A stretch of 64,000 nt of DNA from Viscum album (Eukaryota > Streptophyta > Magnoliopsida > Santalales > Viscaceae). The stretch is from positions 269,612,250 through 269,676,249 of the forward strand of contig OY728153.1 in the NCBI GenBank assembly GCA_963277665.1. The letters run 5' to 3'. The number at the start of each line of letters is the position of its first letter. Position 1 is the first letter of the stretch. The notes beneath the pieces were generated by a model. It made no database searches and was not told the DNA's origin. It was given only the letters and a program-made list of their open reading frames with translations. The translations under genes and the position numbers were made by a program. Positions 45,731 through 58,739 of this stretch are shown here, one piece after another.

Positions 45731-46639
45731 ACATCATTTTACTCAAGTCACTCTTACTTGGATAAGATCTCCACTATCAATTATGTTGTATATAATTCAC
45801 CATCATTGAGGAATTTCTTTAAATAACTTTTAAGATATTATCATTTCACATTAATACATACCCCTCTTGGTTATCATTCCAAGTTCTACCACCAATTTCA
45901 ATTTAATTCATGGATGTACATGATTAATAATTATAAACCAGAGGACCTTACACAGCCCTAACAAACCTTTCCTGAATCTCATCTATGAGGAAATCTATTT
46001 TTGTTCCATCCTGATCCATTGTTACCTTCCCTTCTACACTTGTGCATCAAACAATACATACAACATATATATAATAAGGAGAAAATTTATGAACCACCTA
46101 CACAATATTCATAAACACCCTTTCATTTAATGTTGATTAAAAAGTTGATCCAATTCAATAAGAATACCTAAAGCATACAAAATACCTAAAATTATGGATT
46201 TAGAATGAAACATAAGATAACATCAAATGAAACAAGAGATTGGGGGTCACATGGATTTATATTTATAGTTTAGAGATGATCAAAATTAAAAATATTTGAT
46301 TCCATAAAGTATTAAAGTGTATGGATCAAAATGTGCCAAAGAAGAGAGAGGAGGGATCACTACTAGTCGTTTGTCCTATAAGGAGGAGGAATGAGGATTA
46401 AATGGGTTGATGTTCAGTCAGAATAAGAACCTTTAAAACATCATTGTTATAAAATACTTTGTATCGATGATTGAAATTATGGTTCCAGGAAATAAGGTCT
46501 CTCCAGTCTACCACATAAGAAGACATTTGAGAAATAGAGGACATATTTAAAGAGAATATAGAATATATTAGAAGATATGTAACCATTAAGAGAGAATCAG
46601 TTGTGCTAATCAAACAAAATAAGTGCATAACATGGAAAA

Positions 46640-47640
46640 CATTATGTGGACCACATGATCCATTCTAGGTCACGAAAATCACATAACCCATAAAACATCT
46701 TTTGATCACATGATTTTTCTTAATACATATAATCATGTTACTATGTGAAGGTCACATGAATCACATAAAGATTAGTAGATCATGAAAAAATCCTCAAGAG
46801 ACAACCGAATCACATAAGATAGACTAATGGCCAAGGGTGTGCATCAAAGTTAAAATAAATTACCATTGATTAGTTCATGGATTGATTAAGTGAGATATTT
46901 AGACAAGGTGATCACACAAAGAGTTCAAGTGACATGATCACATGATTAGGTATCTTGTATGGTTATTGTGATGAGGTCATGCAAAGTTGTCTTGCAAAAC
47001 AATTGCATGAGAGAGGAGGTTTTGAGAGCTATGGAGGTTCATGTCACCGGTCAAATGACCAGCCTCTCACCCCCTATTTATAGGGAACCTCAAGGAATAT
47101 GAATGGACTTATAGAAGACCAAAAGATGTTTTGAATTCCAACCAGAGAAAGCATAAGAGACTCAGGAAGTCATTTCCTACCTCGTAACTGAGTCCTTGTT
47201 CCTTCGAACATCACTTTTGTGGGGGGGCATTTTTTGACGCTAGCCAAATGAGCATTGTATATTTTAGGAACAAAGAAATACCCAAAGCATAGGTATTAAT
47301 ATATACCCAAAGGAAAGAAAATTCTAGCATGTATACATATAGATTAATCACCTAGGTCATAAGGACCATGTGAACTTCAATGAGGCTCATGATCACATGA
47401 CCCTAGGAACATCATGCAAAGGGGTTATGCAATTCATGTGATCTGTTCCTGATCATGTGAAGCCCCATAAAATAGCCTAATTAATCATGTAAAACCCCTC
47501 TGATTATTCTTTTTTATCATATGGCATGTCATCTAACAATATCCCAATATGTTCATAAAATAAAATTTAGAAAAGAGGGAAGCTTCATGGGAAGGGAGTT
47601 GCATTGGTTTTCATGTGATGTGGTTATGTGCCTCATAAAA
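46640..47640. repeat. Dispersed GATCACATGATC-type motif in CACTA-1
   Basis: TCACATGA or its complement occurs many times (about 46645, 46708, 46756, 46928, 47390, 47430, 47617), often as GATCACATGATC. It is not tandem; possibly a further binding motif. A CCTATTTATAGG word, TATA-like on both strands, lies at about 47074-47085. The surrounding DNA from 45760 to 47990 has no recognisable gene. Confidence 0.45.
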
Positions 47641-50601
47641 ACTATTAATGATCATGAAAATCACCTCAGAAAACCATCTTGATCTAGTGATATCCATTCA
47701 ACATGGATATTTGGACATTCAACACCCTAATGAGTCCAATTCCCAATGCTGAATTTACAACAGAAACATCAAAGAGCCTATTACCATAGATCATCTAACC
47801 AATGAAACAAACACATCATTCTCTTTACCACCTGAGGTTATTGTGATCATTCAAGGTTAGACACTGAAGCTCCTCCAAGACCAATGGTTTTTTAAAGGTT
47901 CCATACACCACACATGTTATATATACAAACCAACCTTTCCCATATTTGTTCAACACATCAACAATACTACTCATGGTTCGATGATGTATCGTCACCCTCT
48001 CCACCTCCATCTCCTGCTGCCACCTGTAAGAACATTATATTGAAAATTAAATATTTTTGCATATTTATAATTAAACTCAAAACCAATAAAAGTTTTCAAA
48101 CAAAATGATTTTGTTTTTTTGTGATTTACGTGCTCACCACCACTCGGTGAACTACCACTGGGGGCATATCTGCTCATCTGCTAATATAAATCATTCAACA
48201 CTTTCTGCATAGCGGATATTTGAGCCCCTTGGTCTTGAACTGTGGCTCGTAGAGAAGAAATCTCCCTCTGAGCATCTTCAGGTATGGGATAACTATAACC
48301 AGGAGTAGATGCTGCTGGAATCCCTGATGTCCTGCTAAAGACCTCAGATGGTACGGGTCCCAAACCCATCCCGTGCACTCTACTAGGATGCTCCTTCCCA
48401 AGGACTTGAGCAACTGGGTTATCCTGGGAGACTGAGTAGGACTGCCCAGGATTGGCATCCCGTAGTTCTTTAATTTTTACCTATAAATCAAATATCAATA
48501 CATATTAACACAGTAAAAACTGATAATAAGTTATTATAATAAAAATTTGACTCCATACCCCAACTTCTTTGGTAGGCTCATTAACAAAAGAGCCATCTGA
48601 TTTTCTGTGAACATCCAACCACAGTTCAGTCCGGGAGGCTTCGTGCCCTAAATTCTGTGACTGCATTAAGCAAAGATAAATCAAAAATTCAATATATTAA
48701 ATAGATAATATTGTATTATAATTATTTAAACTATTTAAAATATTACCAATGACATTCGGCTTCTAGAAAAGCTTTTTGAGCCCACCGTGTGAGGGATGAA
48801 TTGCTTTGCCCTGTTTGATGCATTCTATCGTGAGAGATCCTGAAATAAATAAAATGCAATTTAACAGTAATGTATCCAATATCATCTCCTCTTCATATAC
48901 ATGTATTAATGTAAAATGAGGATAATATAATAATATATATTTCAATACCATCCGCTTCTCATCACGATTCCTGTCAACAAAAACTTTCCACTTCTCTTTC
49001 GGTACCCCATTGGGTAGCTTGTCATACATTTGTTCCAAGGTCAACGAAGTATCATTGACATCACACCACAATCTCCATTTGAAATCTTTCCATTTTTTAC
49101 CAAGATTTTTCAAAGTCCACTTTCGTGCTATCACATCAGCAAATGTGAAGTGGAAGAACATCTGTATACAGAAATTCATTTTGAACATATTAGTAACATG
49201 ACATTCAATTAAACCATAATGTAATAAAATTACCTTTATTTGAGAATCAAAAACTTCATTTTTCCAGTTTGGAGGCATATATCTCCAATCATCATATGAA
49301 ATGGGAAGGGAAATGGGCTCCGCTGCCAACTAACCTATAATCTGGCCAAGTAATCTCACGGCATCATCCGTAGGGACCCCATAAGAATCAAATGGCACGA
49401 ATATCTTTTTTCCATTCAAGTTCCAAACATCTGAGCTTTTTAAGTCTTTCTCCACGGTTTTATTTTTGTCATCTTCAATGAGAAAATAATTAGTATAAAC
49501 AAAATGCAATAAATTTATTTAATTAAAATTTATACCTATGACTGTGACCCTCCAGTATGTCTGGGATGAACTGGAAGGGGTCTGTCGCCGCCCAACTGAT
49601 GAGGCACCTGTAGGGGGATTCGACGACTCAGCCTCTAATGGGAGGCCTTCTGATGGTGTGAGAGATGGTTCAGGGGGAGATGGTACGGGGGTGTAGGCAG
49701 CTGGTGCCTCAGATGTCGTGGGGAGTGACCCAGATGGATCGGCATCCGTCGCAGAACTAGAAGAAATAGTATACCACTTCCTTCTTGGCATTCCTGTCAT
49801 TTAATCAAATAAAATTAAGTTTAGAATATATATTTCATAAAAATTATGCAGAAAAAAAAATTAAAAATGATAATAGATGCCCAGTAATAACAAACAAAAT
49901 ATATATAACAATGATAATGAATGACTGTAGAAATGAAACAAGTGGTTGTTGCATGAATGAATAATTGTACATACAATCATTTTCCCCTTCAATCATGTCG
50001 GTTTCCTGCTCCATTGATTCATCCACTTCATTCATCCTTTCAAGACTAATATTTTCAATATCATGATGGACAAATAATTCTTCTTCTTGTTGTTGATGAC
50101 ATTCAATTTCAGAGGTCAAATCTTCCACTTCATCACTCATATCATACAAATATCTTTGTATTACGTGAGTAACTACACTCCACCCTTCATCCACAACATC
50201 ATTCACATAATATACCATTTTTTCTTGCGATGCTAAGATATATGGATCATGCATTTCACGATCACCAACATCCATCAATCGAGAGAATTTCACAGAAGTA
50301 AATTGCAATGAATCTCTTTTAACACCTCTGATAATATCGACCCATTTTCATTTGAATAAAACAACAGAAAATGTCCATGGTAGTTTAATTCAATAATATC
50401 ATGCAGCTTTCCATAGTATCCCACTTCAGCAAATGTAAATATACCACTATTCTGTGTTTTCAAACCCACTTCACGATCAACTGTACGAAATCTAAAGCCA
50501 TTCACATTATAAGCATCAAACTTTCTAACTTGCTTTATAGGACCTCTAGCAAGAAACTTCAAATCTTATGACAAGTCTACTCGAGTATCAGTATTCATGA
50601 T

Positions 50602-50697
50602 CTGAAAAAAGAAATATAATTTAATAGATTTACAAATTGTATGTGTCAAACTAATATTCTTATTTATTGCAATATTTATGAACTTACACGTCGTGCA
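50602..50697 (-). other. Predicted second intron in the CACTA-1 gene
   Basis: Donor GTAAGTTC, acceptor TTTTTTCAG, 96 bp, AT-rich; it lies between the WFARR motif and the DUF4216 region. Confidence 0.65.
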
Positions 50698-51105
50698 AAC
50701 CATTCTACAAGCTCTTTATTCACAGCTTTCGTTATATCTTTCTCATTTCATGTTCGGCCTCTCATTCTTCTCTTTGTTTGTATCCTCAACTCTTCAATAA
50801 ATGGATCTGCAATTTCACTATTCAGCAGCACATATCTATGTGCCTGTAATAATTCCAATTCTGTCAGTGTCACATTTGAGGTCCTCCCAACTGATCGGCC
50901 AATAGCAGGAAATATTTTTGATTTTTGATGCATTTGAGATTGAGTTGATGTGTCTTCAACACATCCAACTCGATTAAATCTTGCCTCAATATCATCTAAA
51001 TACCTGGAACAAAAGGTAAGACATTCCTCGGCCAAATAGCCTTCAGCAATAGAGCCTTCTGGTTGAGCTTTATTTCTCATGTATGATTTCAAATGCCCAA
51101 GATAT

Positions 51106-51189
51106 CTATGAAATAAAATAATAATATTATGCATTTATTTAAATGTCAAAAATTGTTTACTTAACTGGAAAACATATAAATAAAATAAC
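51106..51189 (-). other. Predicted intron in the CACTA-1 gene
   Basis: 84 bp from GTTATTTT to TTTCATAG. Removing it rejoins the reading frame inside a conserved DUF4218 motif (YPxERYLG), which strongly supports it. Confidence 0.8.
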
Positions 51190-52000
51190 TCTCAATTGGA
51201 TATATCGATCGATAATGAACGGGGCCTCCTAATTTAGCTTCTTCAACCAAATGCACAGTTAAATGCATCATGATAGTAAAAAACGATGGAGGAAAGATCA
51301 TCTCCATTGCACAAAGAGTCAATAAAAACCTCTCCTGGAGGTTGTCAAGCTGAAATGGATGTACAACTTTCTCACATAATTTCCTAAAAAATGTGCAGAA
51401 TTGGAGTACAACAGCAGTAACTTTTTCAGGTAATAATGTACGCAATGCCAATGGTAGTAACTGCTGTAACAAAATATGTGAATCGTGACTTTTCAATCCA
51501 TGTAACTCACAAAAAATACTACAACTTTCCTGAACATCTCATATACTCACATGCTTGGTCATCTCAATTAAATGTTTTATTTTATTTTCCATATCTAGAA
51601 ATGGGATACCAGTCGGTATTTATAACATCCATCCAAAATCACTAATATAGAATACCAATGCATGGGTTCCCATTTCTAGAGTTTCCCCTCATTGTATTAT
51701 GTTTAATAATCATTACCTTCACTTATCAATATTATAGATCAATAAAAATAATATGGAATATTTTTTTACCATATTTAGTTTCATAATTTGAACAATGTTG
51801 TTGATACTTGTTTATAAGCCAATGAATATTCTTCTCACTAGATCCAACACAGTGATAACACATTATGATAATTCCCCCATTTAATTTAAATGTTTTTTCA
51901 TCTATTAACCATTTATTTAGTAAGATACCTAAAACGGTGAAGTCAGATATTTGTTGTACTTTCATCTTTAACCAGCTTTTTCTACATGATTCAAAAGTCT

Positions 52001-52235
52001 TTCACACTGTATAACTAGGTTACACATCGTGTAACTATTACTAGATACAAGTCATGAAATGGTATTCATGCTGTGAAATTTTACACCTCGGGAAGAGTGG
52101 TTTCACATCGTAAATTTTAAAATAATGTATTTTTAATTCGAGGTGAAGGATTTTTCAACATACTAGAACACCATGGATTTCACAGTAGGTAATAGTATTA
52201 CACATCATCAAATGTCCCTCGTGTAGTTTTTAAAA
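52001..52235. repeat. Diverged palindrome pairs within CACTA-1
   Basis: Pairs start at 52001/52021, 52046/52065 and 52082/52102 (19-20 bp), including TACACATCGTGTA and TTCATGCTGTGAA. The cluster ends with CTCGTGTAG followed by a T-rich tract, as in the other clusters. Confidence 0.4.
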
Positions 52236-54429
52236 TAGGCAAGTGGCTATTTTGGTTTCAGTTCTTTTCTCCAGACCCTTGGATCCCTACCTAGAGATCT
52301 TCTCGAGTTTTTTGGGGAGACTATGCTTCATCTAGATTGATCCATTCAACATTGGATCTTTTATTATAGTTGTGGTGCATCTCTCTGGGTAAGAAATATT
52401 TCTGATTCTTCATTTCTCTTGATAATGGTGGCACCCTAGGGTAACATTATCAGATCTGGTGGCCTAAGTTTTTGAATCTTTGTGTATTCTTCTAGATCCT
52501 TTGGGAGATCTCATTATGGAGGTCATTACTTGGTTAGTTGTGGTGCGGCGGATGTCTTTTCTTGAGGTATTTGGTGTTTTACCTTTCCACCAACCCCTTC
52601 TTTTCTAATTTATATCAATATTAATGTTTTTATTATATTCTAGGGCCTTCGTTTTCATCATTGGGTTTTCATTGTTCGTGGATCCCATTACGGGAATGTG
52701 TGACTTGAGCTTTGAGGTAGGTGGTTCCATCTCTAGCCTATGATAATTAGCCTAATTTCTCTTAATTTATAAGTTGATATATCAAATTGGAATGACTATT
52801 TTCATTTGTTTAAGAAGGGGTTTTTGAGAGAAATGTTTTTCCATGATTTTTGATAAATGAAAATGAAATGGGTACTTTTAAAATGAAATGTTTTTCCATA
52901 TATTTGATGTTGTTATGTCACATTGAGAATCAACGGTATTCCCATTTCCTTTTTATGTTCATCCAAAAAATGGAGGTAAAACAGTTGTCCCCATATGAAA
53001 TGTTACCTGATTGAACCCCATATAGTCTCACAATATCTGGAATGTTAAAGCTTCTTAATTATTTTACCATAGTCTAATACTTTGTCATGATAAAATGGGT
53101 GGATTTAAATAGTTAATAAGTTTACAATCCAATGGTGTAAATTCACTAAGGTAAAAGAAGAAACCTAATAATGAAATAAATAGTGACATAATCCTACATT
53201 TAGGTAGGAATAGGGAGTGACAAAAGAATAATTGAGGGTCTCTAGTGCTCATCCTAAATTTACAGACACATATAACATCTAGATACAATTTTAGCTACAT
53301 CATGACTTAAAATTAGCCATCAAAACTAGTGAAAAATATCATAAAACATATTTCTAGACCAAGGATAAACAAACCATGGATACTGGTGGTTATCCTATAT
53401 AAAAACCTTTTTTAGAGATAACTAAATCATGAAATAACCCTTGATGAATAGAATTTCATCATATGACATTGAACACCCATCATGAACATCCAAAAAATAT
53501 AGATTTTACTTTTAAAATTTTCTTAATTCATCCTTAGTATGTTCATACTGAATTAGTTCTAGAAAATTTGGTGTTAACTGAATACTAACTATGAATATAG
53601 CTCCACTATTCTCCTTGGATTCTTAGTGAATTTCAGAAAAGGACTCATCAGATTCCAATCATCATTATAATCATTTAATGAATGGGTTGGATTTTTTATC
53701 CTTAACGTATTGTCCACCATCTTTCTCTTAAATAGGATATAGAAAATTAAAAAAGTCAAATCCCTAATTGTAATCGATCAATGAGCAATACCTTATACAT
53801 AGATCATTTTTAAGGAAAATACATGCCATGATTATTCTTTCATAGTAGAATAATAATTTCTCACTGAATTGATATTGACCCCATGATTTTAAAGAATGCA
53901 TCACCACCAATTCCTCTAGTATATAGGTTGGATAATCCCATTAATTTTGTAAGAGGTGGGATGATCTATGGGCCACTAAATGGTCAACTTACACAACACG
54001 CTTCCCGAACCTATACCTAAAGCATCGCAATAAACCACATACAACATTCTATTCTACATTAACATAAATATGGGTTATTGTTCAACCACTGATTGTGATC
54101 ATAAATGTAAGAATAAAATTATGTATTCTCTTTTCAACCTTACCCATTTTTGGTAAATCTATTTTATTAGTTATGTAAATAGAGATAAATTTATAAAAAA
54201 AATCCCTATAATATCTATTGTGTTTTAATAAGATCATGATATCAAATTCATGACTCAAATATTACCATAAATTCACTACCCTAATTTCCATTGGATCAAC
54301 TGACACCCAATGATTCTATGCCAGATACAATATGAATTTGACCTATCTAATCCAAAATCTATTCTTGGAGTACATGGAGTTAATATGGACATTCAAAAGT
54401 GTGCCCAAAACAATTCTTTGATGATAATC

Positions 54430-54840
54430 ATGCTCCACCTCAATGAAAAAGTATACTAGGATTCCATACATATACACCACCATAATGTATTCAATTTACT
54501 TAGGAAACATACAGTTCATAAGGGCCATAAAAATCATAGGATCATTTTTCATCCTTAATGGCACAAATTTAGACTTGAAGTGGTTGTACCTTCTTCATAA
54601 ATCATTCTTGTGAATTCCAAATCCACTCACACTAAAATGAGGATTCCAAAAGTGAATGTTGATATTATTGAACCACATTTCCCCCATAATCTGATCAACT
54701 TGGTCACTGATGTTTGGAAAAAGCTATTTTTTTATAGAAAACCTTTCCAACTTCAAATAGTTGATACAAAATCAGAGTGATATATCATGCTTTATGTAAT
54801 TCAACCTTGGTTGGACTACGATGAGATTCTTGGGTGAAAA
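54430..54840 (-). pseudogene. Ty3/gypsy reverse transcriptase relict in CACTA-1
   Basis: Minus-strand order: SL.FCINYLKLERFSIKK, PNISDQVDQIM, GIHKND, YNHFKSKFVPLRMKNDPM, IFMALMNCMF, VVYMYGILVYF. These follow the gypsy RT motif series (LCIDYR..N, P.PRIDDL.DQL, Y.HYEF.V.PFGLTNAP, FIDDILVY). The catalytic pair is lost (YMYG). Stops and frameshifts throughout. Confidence 0.75.
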
Positions 54841-55619
54841 AATACTTTGGATTCTAATTCATCGAACCAAATAATTAATTCCCCTAACTCGATGGGGTCC
54901 ATATTGAATGAGGGAAGAGATGTAGTATATGATTCATGTACCAAATCAATGATTAATTTTAAATCCCATTACTAATGTATACCTAAAAATTCCTCTAGAA
55001 ACACTTTTAGGAACTCATATAAAATGAAAGGAAACCCATTTTCAGAACCATTGTCATCGTATTCTAGTATAAGGGAAAATACAAGGGTTTCTCATGGCTG
55101 CCTAAATCTCTTCAGCATATTCCCTTGGTTGAGTGGGATGTCTTTATAGATGAATAACACAAACAATATCTAATAAAAGAAACCATAAATAAAATATACC
55201 ATAGAGAACCAAAAAATACCATAATTAAAAAACTTTTGAAAAATAAAAATTAAAACCACCACAATCATAATTATTAATTTATAGCACTCCACCCTTACTC
55301 AATGTCCATTCACAATCTACAGACTATGTAGTTTACCTAAAATATGAGTAAATCCAAATTACAGACATATTATGGTGACCTTTGGTCCATTATGTGTTGT
55401 GTTGGCAAGACATCCCACTCACACCTAGATTCTTAAGCCCAAATAGTTGATGCTCTTTTCTATTGGAAATTACCAAATAAAAGTACCCAAAAGCAAGGAA
55501 AAATTTACTCCAATTCCATTTTTTCACATACTAGCCAAGGTTCCCTTGCAACCCAACACCTAGCACATCCCATGGCATAGCTCGAAGTTAATTCCAGATC
55601 CACATGTTCTTATAATAAC

Positions 55620-55910
55620 ACATCATTGAACAAACAACATAACTAGTAAGCACCTAGTAAGTAGGTCGCCGGAGATGGAGGTCACGGGGTTGTCGGAGAT
55701 GGAGGTCGCGGGGTCGCTGGAGACGGAGGTCGCGGGGTCGCCGGAGGTCGTGGGTCGCCGGATGGTAGGGGGTCTCCGGACGGTGGGGGTTGAGGGTTGC
55801 GGGTCGCCGCGGGGGGGGGGGGGGGGGGGGGTTCGGGGAAGAAGGGAGGGCAGGGGTTTGGGGGAATGATCGGGGTGGGGGGAAGGGTCGGGATTGTTAA
55901 AAAAAATACA
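55620..55910. repeat. GC-rich repeat and G21 homopolymer near the CACTA-1 right end
   Basis: Imperfect repeats of GGAGATGGAGGTCGCGGGGT and GGGTCGCCGG lead into 21 consecutive G (55811-55831). The minus-strand reading is a Pro-rich frame starting in the terminal region, probably meaningless. The GC content is far above the surroundings. Confidence 0.8.
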
Positions 55911-56028
55911 GGTTTCGCGGCGGTTTATTAAAAACCGCCGCGAAACCTTTCGGCGAAAATGTTTAACGGTGGTTTTGTGAACCGCCGCCACAAAACCGCC
56001 GCTAAACCCGGTTTTTCCCGTAGTGTAT

Positions 56029-58361
56029 TAATATCTAGGTCTTGAAATTCATGATCTACCCTCGTGGTACTTCCTTAAGTCGGTCACTTTTTCCCCTTGT
56101 TTTTTTCTCCCCTACGAACAACAAAAACTTCATGTCACTCCTTGTTTATCACATCGAGCATGGATCATGCGGGCTTAGGAGTTGGGAGAGAATTTTCCTC
56201 AAGAAAGGTTGAGATGCACAGGTTCTCCCTTGGTCCAAGAATCACAACCTTAAACTATGCACAAGTTGTATCAGATATGTTTTGTGTGGAATTGGGTAGC
56301 CTCCTCAGCCCTCAATTCATGTAGGGTAACCTTTCTTCAATGTTGCGCATATTCCTTTGAGACAAACAACCCATGGTCCAGTCATTATGACCTTAAACTA
56401 TCCACCCTTTGGTTTGAACTCCATAACCTTAAACTAGGATCCCAAGTCTAGGAATCGTGACTTTAAAGTGTGCTCAAGTGACCTTGGGAATGTTTCATGT
56501 GGCGTTGAGCCTCCTTGGCCCTCAATTCACACCAAGTTTCAACTCTTCCATGATAAACACATTCCTTTGGGGCATTCACCCTTCATTACAAACTCTACAA
56601 CTTTAAACTAGGAGCCCAGGTCTAAGTGTCATGACCTTAAACTATGTGCAAGTTTTCCCAAAAATGCTCTGTGTGGAAGGGCCTACAAGGATCCTCGTTC
56701 ATGGCAAGTCACCTCTCCCCTATGTTACACACAATCCTTTGAGTCACGCAACCATGGTATAAGAATCACAACCTTAAACTATGTGTGACTTTACCCAAAT
56801 TCTTTTTATTGGTTTAGGTCCTCCTAATCATGCCATTCGTTTTTGTTTTGAACCCTCTAATGTCATAATAACTTTTCTAGAGTAAGACCCTTTAGGTCCA
56901 AATATTATGACCTTAAACTATTTGCATCACCATGGTTTAAGTATTATGACCTTAAACTGTTTTCAGTACCATGGTTTAAGTATTATGACCTTAAACTATT
57001 TGAAACTTCTTGGTCTGACTAGCATAACCTTTAACTACCAAATGTAAGAGGCACAAATATGTGTCAGGTTGAAAACCTATTGGGGAAACCTGAGAAAGAA
57101 CCAGAATCCCCCACCAAGTCACTCCCATGACTTGGATAAAATAAGGGGATAAAAAAGAAAGAGCTTCAAAGCTAGTAATGACCTGCTATGGACCCTATAA
57201 AAACCAGGTTGTGCTCACTAAACTCATGGGTTTAGGAAAATTTAGATCCAAATATTAAGATCCCTTTACCTCATGAACTCCCCTAGGAAGCACCCTCATT
57301 GTTTCTCGCTCTTACACCCCATCACCTTGGATGGGTGGGTGTTATTCACGTTGGTTCACACATCCTAGTCACAATACGCTAAATTGTGCTATGAATTTCC
57401 TAATCACGCAACATTAAACTATATGATTCATCAATCTCACTATATGACGTTAATCTACATGTCCATAATATTCACCATATGACATTAAACCACATGCACC
57501 TCATCCTCATTGCAATCATCTTAGGCCCTCACCTAAGAATTATTTTTTTCCATTCACTTCTAGTCACTTACCACATCATTCATGTTCCTTGACTTTCGCT
57601 TGACATTTGAGACGATACTCTCCTTGGAAGATGAGTCTAACCTTTTTTCAGACTAATATGCCTATCCAATGTGCTCAAATCCATAGTGGCATAATTCTAA
57701 GAGTATTGAACTCGATTTGAACATTCCCCCAATTCATCCTCATGCTTCGCATCTCCCTTGACTTGGATCCCCATCATCTTCCACGTATGAATGGGACCCC
57801 CTAATGGAAATTGTGCCTAACCACACTAGCTCACCTATCATCCTGGGTACATGCCTCGAAAGTCTCTTGGAAACATTTTGAGATAGGTATCATATTTCAA
57901 ACATGGTTAGTAGTTGAACCTCATTTGTTTGTCCCCATCCTCGGCAAAATGATAATGGATTTTGTATTTCAAACATGGTTAGATCCTTCATTTTCACATC
58001 ATCGCCTTTCTATTACAGATCATAGGTATTTTGATTCACGCTCTTTATCCCCCTTTTTAGGTTAGAATTCAACACCCTTGGCATTTCCCCATTTTTGCAC
58101 CTAAACATGTTGATAAAGAAAGTTGGATATGAAGATAGACTCACTCTCCTCCCAAAACTTTCTTGGTCAGGGAACTCCTGGTGATCGATGAATGATTCAA
58201 AACCTGAGTGTTTGGCCATTATCTAACACTCTCATATAAGTGATCAATCTCATGATCATACCTTATTTCTCACACTGAGAATGACTCATGTGGGCCTAAG
58301 TATTGATTCTTTGTTCTCACATTAATGTGATTGAAGTGTGGCGATGAAGTGCGACAAAAGA
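56029..58361 (+). repeat. Tat-type element 3' region, part 2, with dispersed RTGACCTTAAACTAT motif
   Basis: Continues 42222-44477 after CACTA-1. The motif recurs at about 56247, 56389, 56427, 56455, 56610, 56630, 56767, 56909, 56945 and 56985, with weaker forms at 57408-57490. The last strong copies come as a tandem of about 38-40 bp (GGTTTAAGTATTATGACC). No credible gene. Ends where CACTA-2 inserted. Confidence 0.6.
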
Positions 58362-58739
58362 CACTATAAAAAATTCCCCTGTTAGAGGGGGTTATTTTTG
58401 TGATTAGAGGGGGTTATAACCCCCTCTAAATACATTAGCAGTTATTATGAGAAATCACTACTAATTTGGCTGCTCTATCCTGTTAGGGGCGGTTTTGATG
58501 AAGCATTGGTAAAATGGGAGTAAAATTAGTAGTGGTTAAATTAGAGGGGGTTTAAACCCCCTTTAATTATACCCTAAATTTCTCAGAAATAGATGGATTA
58601 GGGGTGGTTTTAACCACCCCTAATTAAGAGTTTCACATATCAATTTAGGGTCAGTTTTCAAAACCACCCTTGGTTCCTCTCTAACCGCCCCTTATATTTT
58701 TTTATTTTTTTGACCCCACCTATGCCCTGTATGTGGACA

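Larger units (their letters stand above)
47990..51540 (-). pseudogene. CACTA-1 En/Spm-type gene: DUF4218, DUF4216, Transposase_24 regions
   Basis: Read on the minus strand, the first exon has GLKSHDSHILLQQLLP and EMIFPPSFFTIMMHLTVHLV (DUF4218 of TNP2-type proteins). An intron with clean GT-AG borders (51106-51189) joins YPIER to YLGHLKSYMRN. A second (50602-50697) leads to LARGPIKQVRKFDAYNVNGFRF and VGYYGKLHDIIELNY (DUF4216). Further exons carry the Transposase_24-type part: SYDDWRYMPPNWKNEVF, RKWTLKNLGKKWKDFK, HTVGSKSFSRSRM, LWLDVHRKSDGSFVNEP, AQVLGKEHPSRVHGMGLGP, and a C-terminal coiled coil ISSLRATVQDQGAQISAMQK. A few stops and one frameshift (about 50370) are present. The catalytic TNP2 domain expected upstream is not found between 51540 and 52000. 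Confidence 0.82.
51990..55500 (-). mobile_element. Decayed Ty3/gypsy relict inside CACTA-1
   Basis: A minus-strand RT relict (54430-54840) is the firm part. At 51990-52235 there is a cluster of palindrome pairs like that of the gypsy-1 LTR, in the same relative orientation, so 52.0-53.3 kb may be its 3' LTR. The stretch 53.0-54.4 kb is AT-rich and unreadable. Borders unknown; 55500 is a guess. Confidence 0.5.
44478..56025 (-). mobile_element. CACTA-1: En/Spm DNA transposon, 11.5 kb, defective
   Basis: Terminal inverted repeats CACTACGGGAAAA at 44478 and, inverted, ending at 56025, flanked by a perfect 3-bp duplication TAT (44475-44477 and 56026-56028). Subterminal palindromes of the type TTAGCGGCGGTT..AACCGCCGCTAA fill 44500-44830 and 55915-56010. 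The coding region (minus, 47990-51540) encodes En/Spm-type domains but lacks the TNP2 catalytic core, and 52.0-55.5 kb holds a decayed gypsy relict. It split the Tat 3' region. It could not move without a helper. Confidence 0.93.

Noticed and set aside
50696..50708. TACACGTCGTGCA inside the CACTA-1 gene as another member of the palindrome family
   Set aside because: A single copy overlapping a splice donor and the coding motif ARRV; no partner at 20-22 bp. Treated as coincidence.
55623..55991. Pro-rich minus-strand frame starting in the CACTA-1 terminus, considered as a first exon
   Set aside because: It depends on the G-rich simple repeat and has no recognisable domain or donor site leading to the downstream gene.
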